Assembly: GCA_900549675.1 (NCBI GenBank)
Contig: URPG01000108.1
Location: 1-7,150, forward strand
Reading direction: 5' to 3'
Source of the DNA: an uncultured Oscillospiraceae bacterium
Lineage (GTDB): Bacteria > Bacillota > Clostridia > Oscillospirales > Acutalibacteraceae
DNA length: 7,150 nt
In this document: positions 5,617 through 7,150 of the stretch, in pieces
Position numbering within the stretch: position 1 is the first letter of the stretch
Layout: every line of letters begins with the position of its first letter
Notes under the pieces: model-generated
Told to the model about the DNA's origin: nothing
What the model saw: the letters and a program-made list of their open reading frames with translations, nothing else
Databases searched by the model: none
Position numbers and translations under genes: made by a program

Positions 5617-6168
5617 TTAGAAGGCAAGTTGTTCGCTGTCAGAAGATTCGGCGTTTTTTATTTCTGTGGGAGAGGGTAAATCGTCAAGAGAAGAAATACC
5701 TAAGCACATGAGAAAGTGGTCGGTCGTGCCGTAAAGAAGAGGTCTGCCGGGCAGTTCTAAACGTCCACGTTCCTCTAAAAGCCCTTTTTGAATCAAACTG
5801 CCAATCACTCCCGAGCAATCAACACCTCTTACTTGCTCCACAAATGCTTTGGTAACAGGTTGATTATAAGCCACAACGGCCAAGACCTCTAAGGCAGCTT
5901 GTGAGAGCGGACTGTTTCGTTTTAATTCAAGTGTCGCCCGAACTGGTTCGATATATGCAGGGTTAGTGGTCATTTGATATTTATTTTCTATGCACACAAT
6001 ATGAATACCGCTGTGGGGATGATTATACTTTTTCTGTAAAAGCTCCAAGACTGTATGTGTGGTGCCTGCGGTTAATCCTAAGGCTTGTGCAATTTTATCT
6101 TCTGCCAAGGGTTCTCCGGCGGCAAAAAGAATGGCTTCCAGTGAGGCGGCTAAATCAATTTGATTCAA
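5617..6168 (-). CDS. scpB: Segregation and condensation protein B
   Basis: ScpB is the dimeric winged-helix subunit of the SMC-ScpAB condensin, which compacts and segregates the chromosome. The 183-residue protein has two winged-helix domains: about 5-80 (LEAILFAAGEPLAEDKIAQAL) and about 86-155. The second carries the conserved LSQAALEVLAVVAYNQP (87-103), RGVDCSGVIGSLIQKGLL (114-131) and GRPLLYGTTDHFL (141-153). The acidic C-terminal tail is variable in the family. The start is a TTG at 6168, supported by AAAGGAG (6179-6185) with a 10-base spacer; no ATG fits. The TTG overlaps the scpA TGA by two bases (TTGA), so the pair is probably translationally coupled, which suits a fixed-stoichiometry complex. 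Confidence 0.96.
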   Translation of the reverse strand: MNQIDLAASLEAILFAAGEPLAEDKIAQALGLTAGTTHTVLELLQKKYNHPHSGIHIVCIENKYQMTTNPAYIEPVRATLELKRNSPLSQAALEVLAVVAYNQPVTKAFVEQVRGVDCSGVIGSLIQKGLLEERGRLELPGRPLLYGTTDHFLMCLGISSLDDLPSPTEIKNAESSDSEQLAF

Positions 6169-6881
6169 TCGGAATGCTCTCCTTTCAGTAGTCTTATGGT
6201 GGGGCTTTCTTCATGCCCTTCTACGTAAATGCGTTTTCCTTTAATTAATTCCAATATCGCCAGAAAAGCTGCCACGCGTTCTGATTTATCCTTTTTATCT
6301 CGGAATATATCTTGAAAGGCAAGAATCGGCTGTTTCCATAGTTTGCGCAGCACAGAAACTACTTGTGAAGAAACGGAAACAATTTTGTGTGAAACAATTC
6401 CGGAAAAAGATTCCGGTTTAGGAGGAAGCAGACTTTTTCCTTTCCCAATGGCCATCCAAAATGCAGATAGTAATTCTTGCGGTGTATGATGTCCTTTAAA
6501 AAGGGAATCGGTCGGTAATTTGCTGGGTTCACGAGTAAGAAAATCATAAGAAAACATTTTTCCTAAGTTTTCGGCGGCTTGCTTGCATTGTTGATACTCA
6601 ATCAATTGTCCGGTTAGTTCTGTCTTTAATTCTTCTGCTTCTTCGGGTTTTGGCAATAAGGAAATTGTTTTAATGTGGACCAATCTGGCCGCCATTTCTA
6701 AAAATTCACTGGCGATATCCATGTCCTGGTGCTTCATAATTTCAATTTGTTCCATATATTGTGCCAACAATTCAGCGATAGGAATATCATAAATATCTAT
6801 TTTATGTTTCGTAATTAACGTCAGCAGCAAATCCAAAGGACCCTCAAAGCCTTCAAATTTATATTGTAAATTTTCCATCAT
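6165..6881 (-). CDS. scpA: Segregation and condensation protein A
   Basis: ScpA is the kleisin of bacterial condensin: it bridges the SMC heads and binds ScpB. The 238-residue protein shows the N-terminal kleisin signature FEGPLDLLLTLITKHKIDIYDIPI (12-35), the helical MDIASEFLEMAARLVHIKTISLLP segment (54-77) that contacts the SMC neck, a variable linker with the ScpB-binding region (about 85-190), and the C-terminal winged helix with VAAFLAILELIKGKRIYV (203-220) that binds the SMC cap. Length is normal. The gene begins with two adjacent ATG codons (6881 and 6878). The first overlaps the TAA of the upstream M50 gene (TAATG) and no strong ribosome site precedes it, so coupling to that gene is likely. 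Confidence 0.97.
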   Translation of the reverse strand: MMENLQYKFEGFEGPLDLLLTLITKHKIDIYDIPIAELLAQYMEQIEIMKHQDMDIASEFLEMAARLVHIKTISLLPKPEEAEELKTELTGQLIEYQQCKQAAENLGKMFSYDFLTREPSKLPTDSLFKGHHTPQELLSAFWMAIGKGKSLLPPKPESFSGIVSHKIVSVSSQVVSVLRKLWKQPILAFQDIFRDKKDKSERVAAFLAILELIKGKRIYVEGHEESPTIRLLKGEHSD

Positions 6882-7150
6882 TATAAAAGTCCGAATAAAT
6901 GAAAAGGAGCAGAAGCAATAATGTTCGTTAAAAATTGCTGAGCAATTCCAAGAGGACGGGAGAAAGTACCGCTGAGCATAAGAACAAATAATACCATCAT
7001 AATCATATTCTGATAACGAGCAAACGAATACATCACTCGGTTAGGCAGAAAAGCCGCTAAAATTTTAGAACCGTCAAGCGGGGGAATTGGCAACATATTG
7101 AAGACAGCGAGTGAAACATTGACGGAAATATAAAAAATCAAAAAGCTGAT
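6881..7150 (-). CDS. Site-2 protease family protein (M50), C-terminal part (5' end outside window)
   Basis: The C-terminal 89 residues of a polytopic membrane protease; the frame stays open to the window edge, so the start and the HExxH zinc motif lie outside. The second M50 motif FNMLPIPPLDGSKIL is intact and supplies the third zinc ligand Asp and the conserved Asn. Two further hydrophobic segments follow (about NMIMMVLFVLMLSG and a C-terminal one). This is the YwhC-like soluble-motif family commonly found just upstream of scpA in Clostridia, distinct from SpoIVFB. Its substrate is not known. The stop overlaps the scpA start (TAATG), so it belongs to the same operon. Confidence 0.9.
   Translation of the reverse strand: MSFLIFYISVNVSLAVFNMLPIPPLDGSKILAAFLPNRVMYSFARYQNMIMMVLFVLMLSGTFSRPLGIAQQFLTNIIASAPFHLFGLL

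Overview
The window reads as an ordinary chromosomal segment of an endospore-forming, low-GC Firmicute, most likely a clostridial lineage. The reasons are the sporulation genes (the SpoIVA C-terminus, a SpoIVFB-like protease, GerW/YtfJ and a DacB-type carboxypeptidase), the AGGAGG-type ribosome sites and the scpA-scpB...dacB...rluB gene neighbourhood. No species can be named from the sequence alone. Ten protein genes fill the window almost completely. No gap exceeds 300 bases, and I saw no tRNA, rRNA, insertion sequence or CRISPR array.

Plus strand, 1-1633: the C-terminal 231 residues of SpoIVA (spore coat basement layer), then a small single-pass membrane protein, then a SpoIVFB-like intramembrane metalloprotease. 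Each pair overlaps stop to start (TAATG and TGATG), so the three look co-transcribed and translationally coupled. By position and topology the small protein is a candidate stripped-down SpoIVFA, the partner and inhibitor of SpoIVFB. It has no room for a LytM/M23 domain. The protease is also short: it stops where Bacillus SpoIVFB would continue into its CBS domain, and it carries His in place of the usual Asn of the NxxPxxPLDG motif. Together this may be a minimal pro-sigma-K processing module fused to the spoIVA transcript.

1634-1723: a short intergenic region between convergent genes, holding a perfect 9-bp hairpin that probably terminates both transcripts.

Minus strand, 7150-1724, in transcription order: the end of a second, unrelated M50 protease; scpA and scpB (condensin partners of SMC); a DUF2953 protein (YtfI-like); gerW (YtfJ); dacB; rluB; and a YjjG-type HAD phosphatase. 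The first four junctions are overlapping or tight (at most 21 bases), which indicates one operon. In Bacillus subtilis, scpA-scpB, dacB-spmA-spmB and rluB are chromosomal neighbours and ytfI-ytfJ form a separate pair. Here the two sets are merged and spmA-spmB are absent between dacB and rluB.

The most interesting non-coding signal is upstream of dacB (4439-4487). A 13-bp inverted repeat can hide the dacB ribosome site in any transcript reading through from scpAB-gerW. A sigma-E-like promoter sits across the repeat so that its own transcript would start after the 5' arm and leave the site free. This would let dacB be translated mainly from the sporulation-specific message. It is a hypothesis from sequence only.
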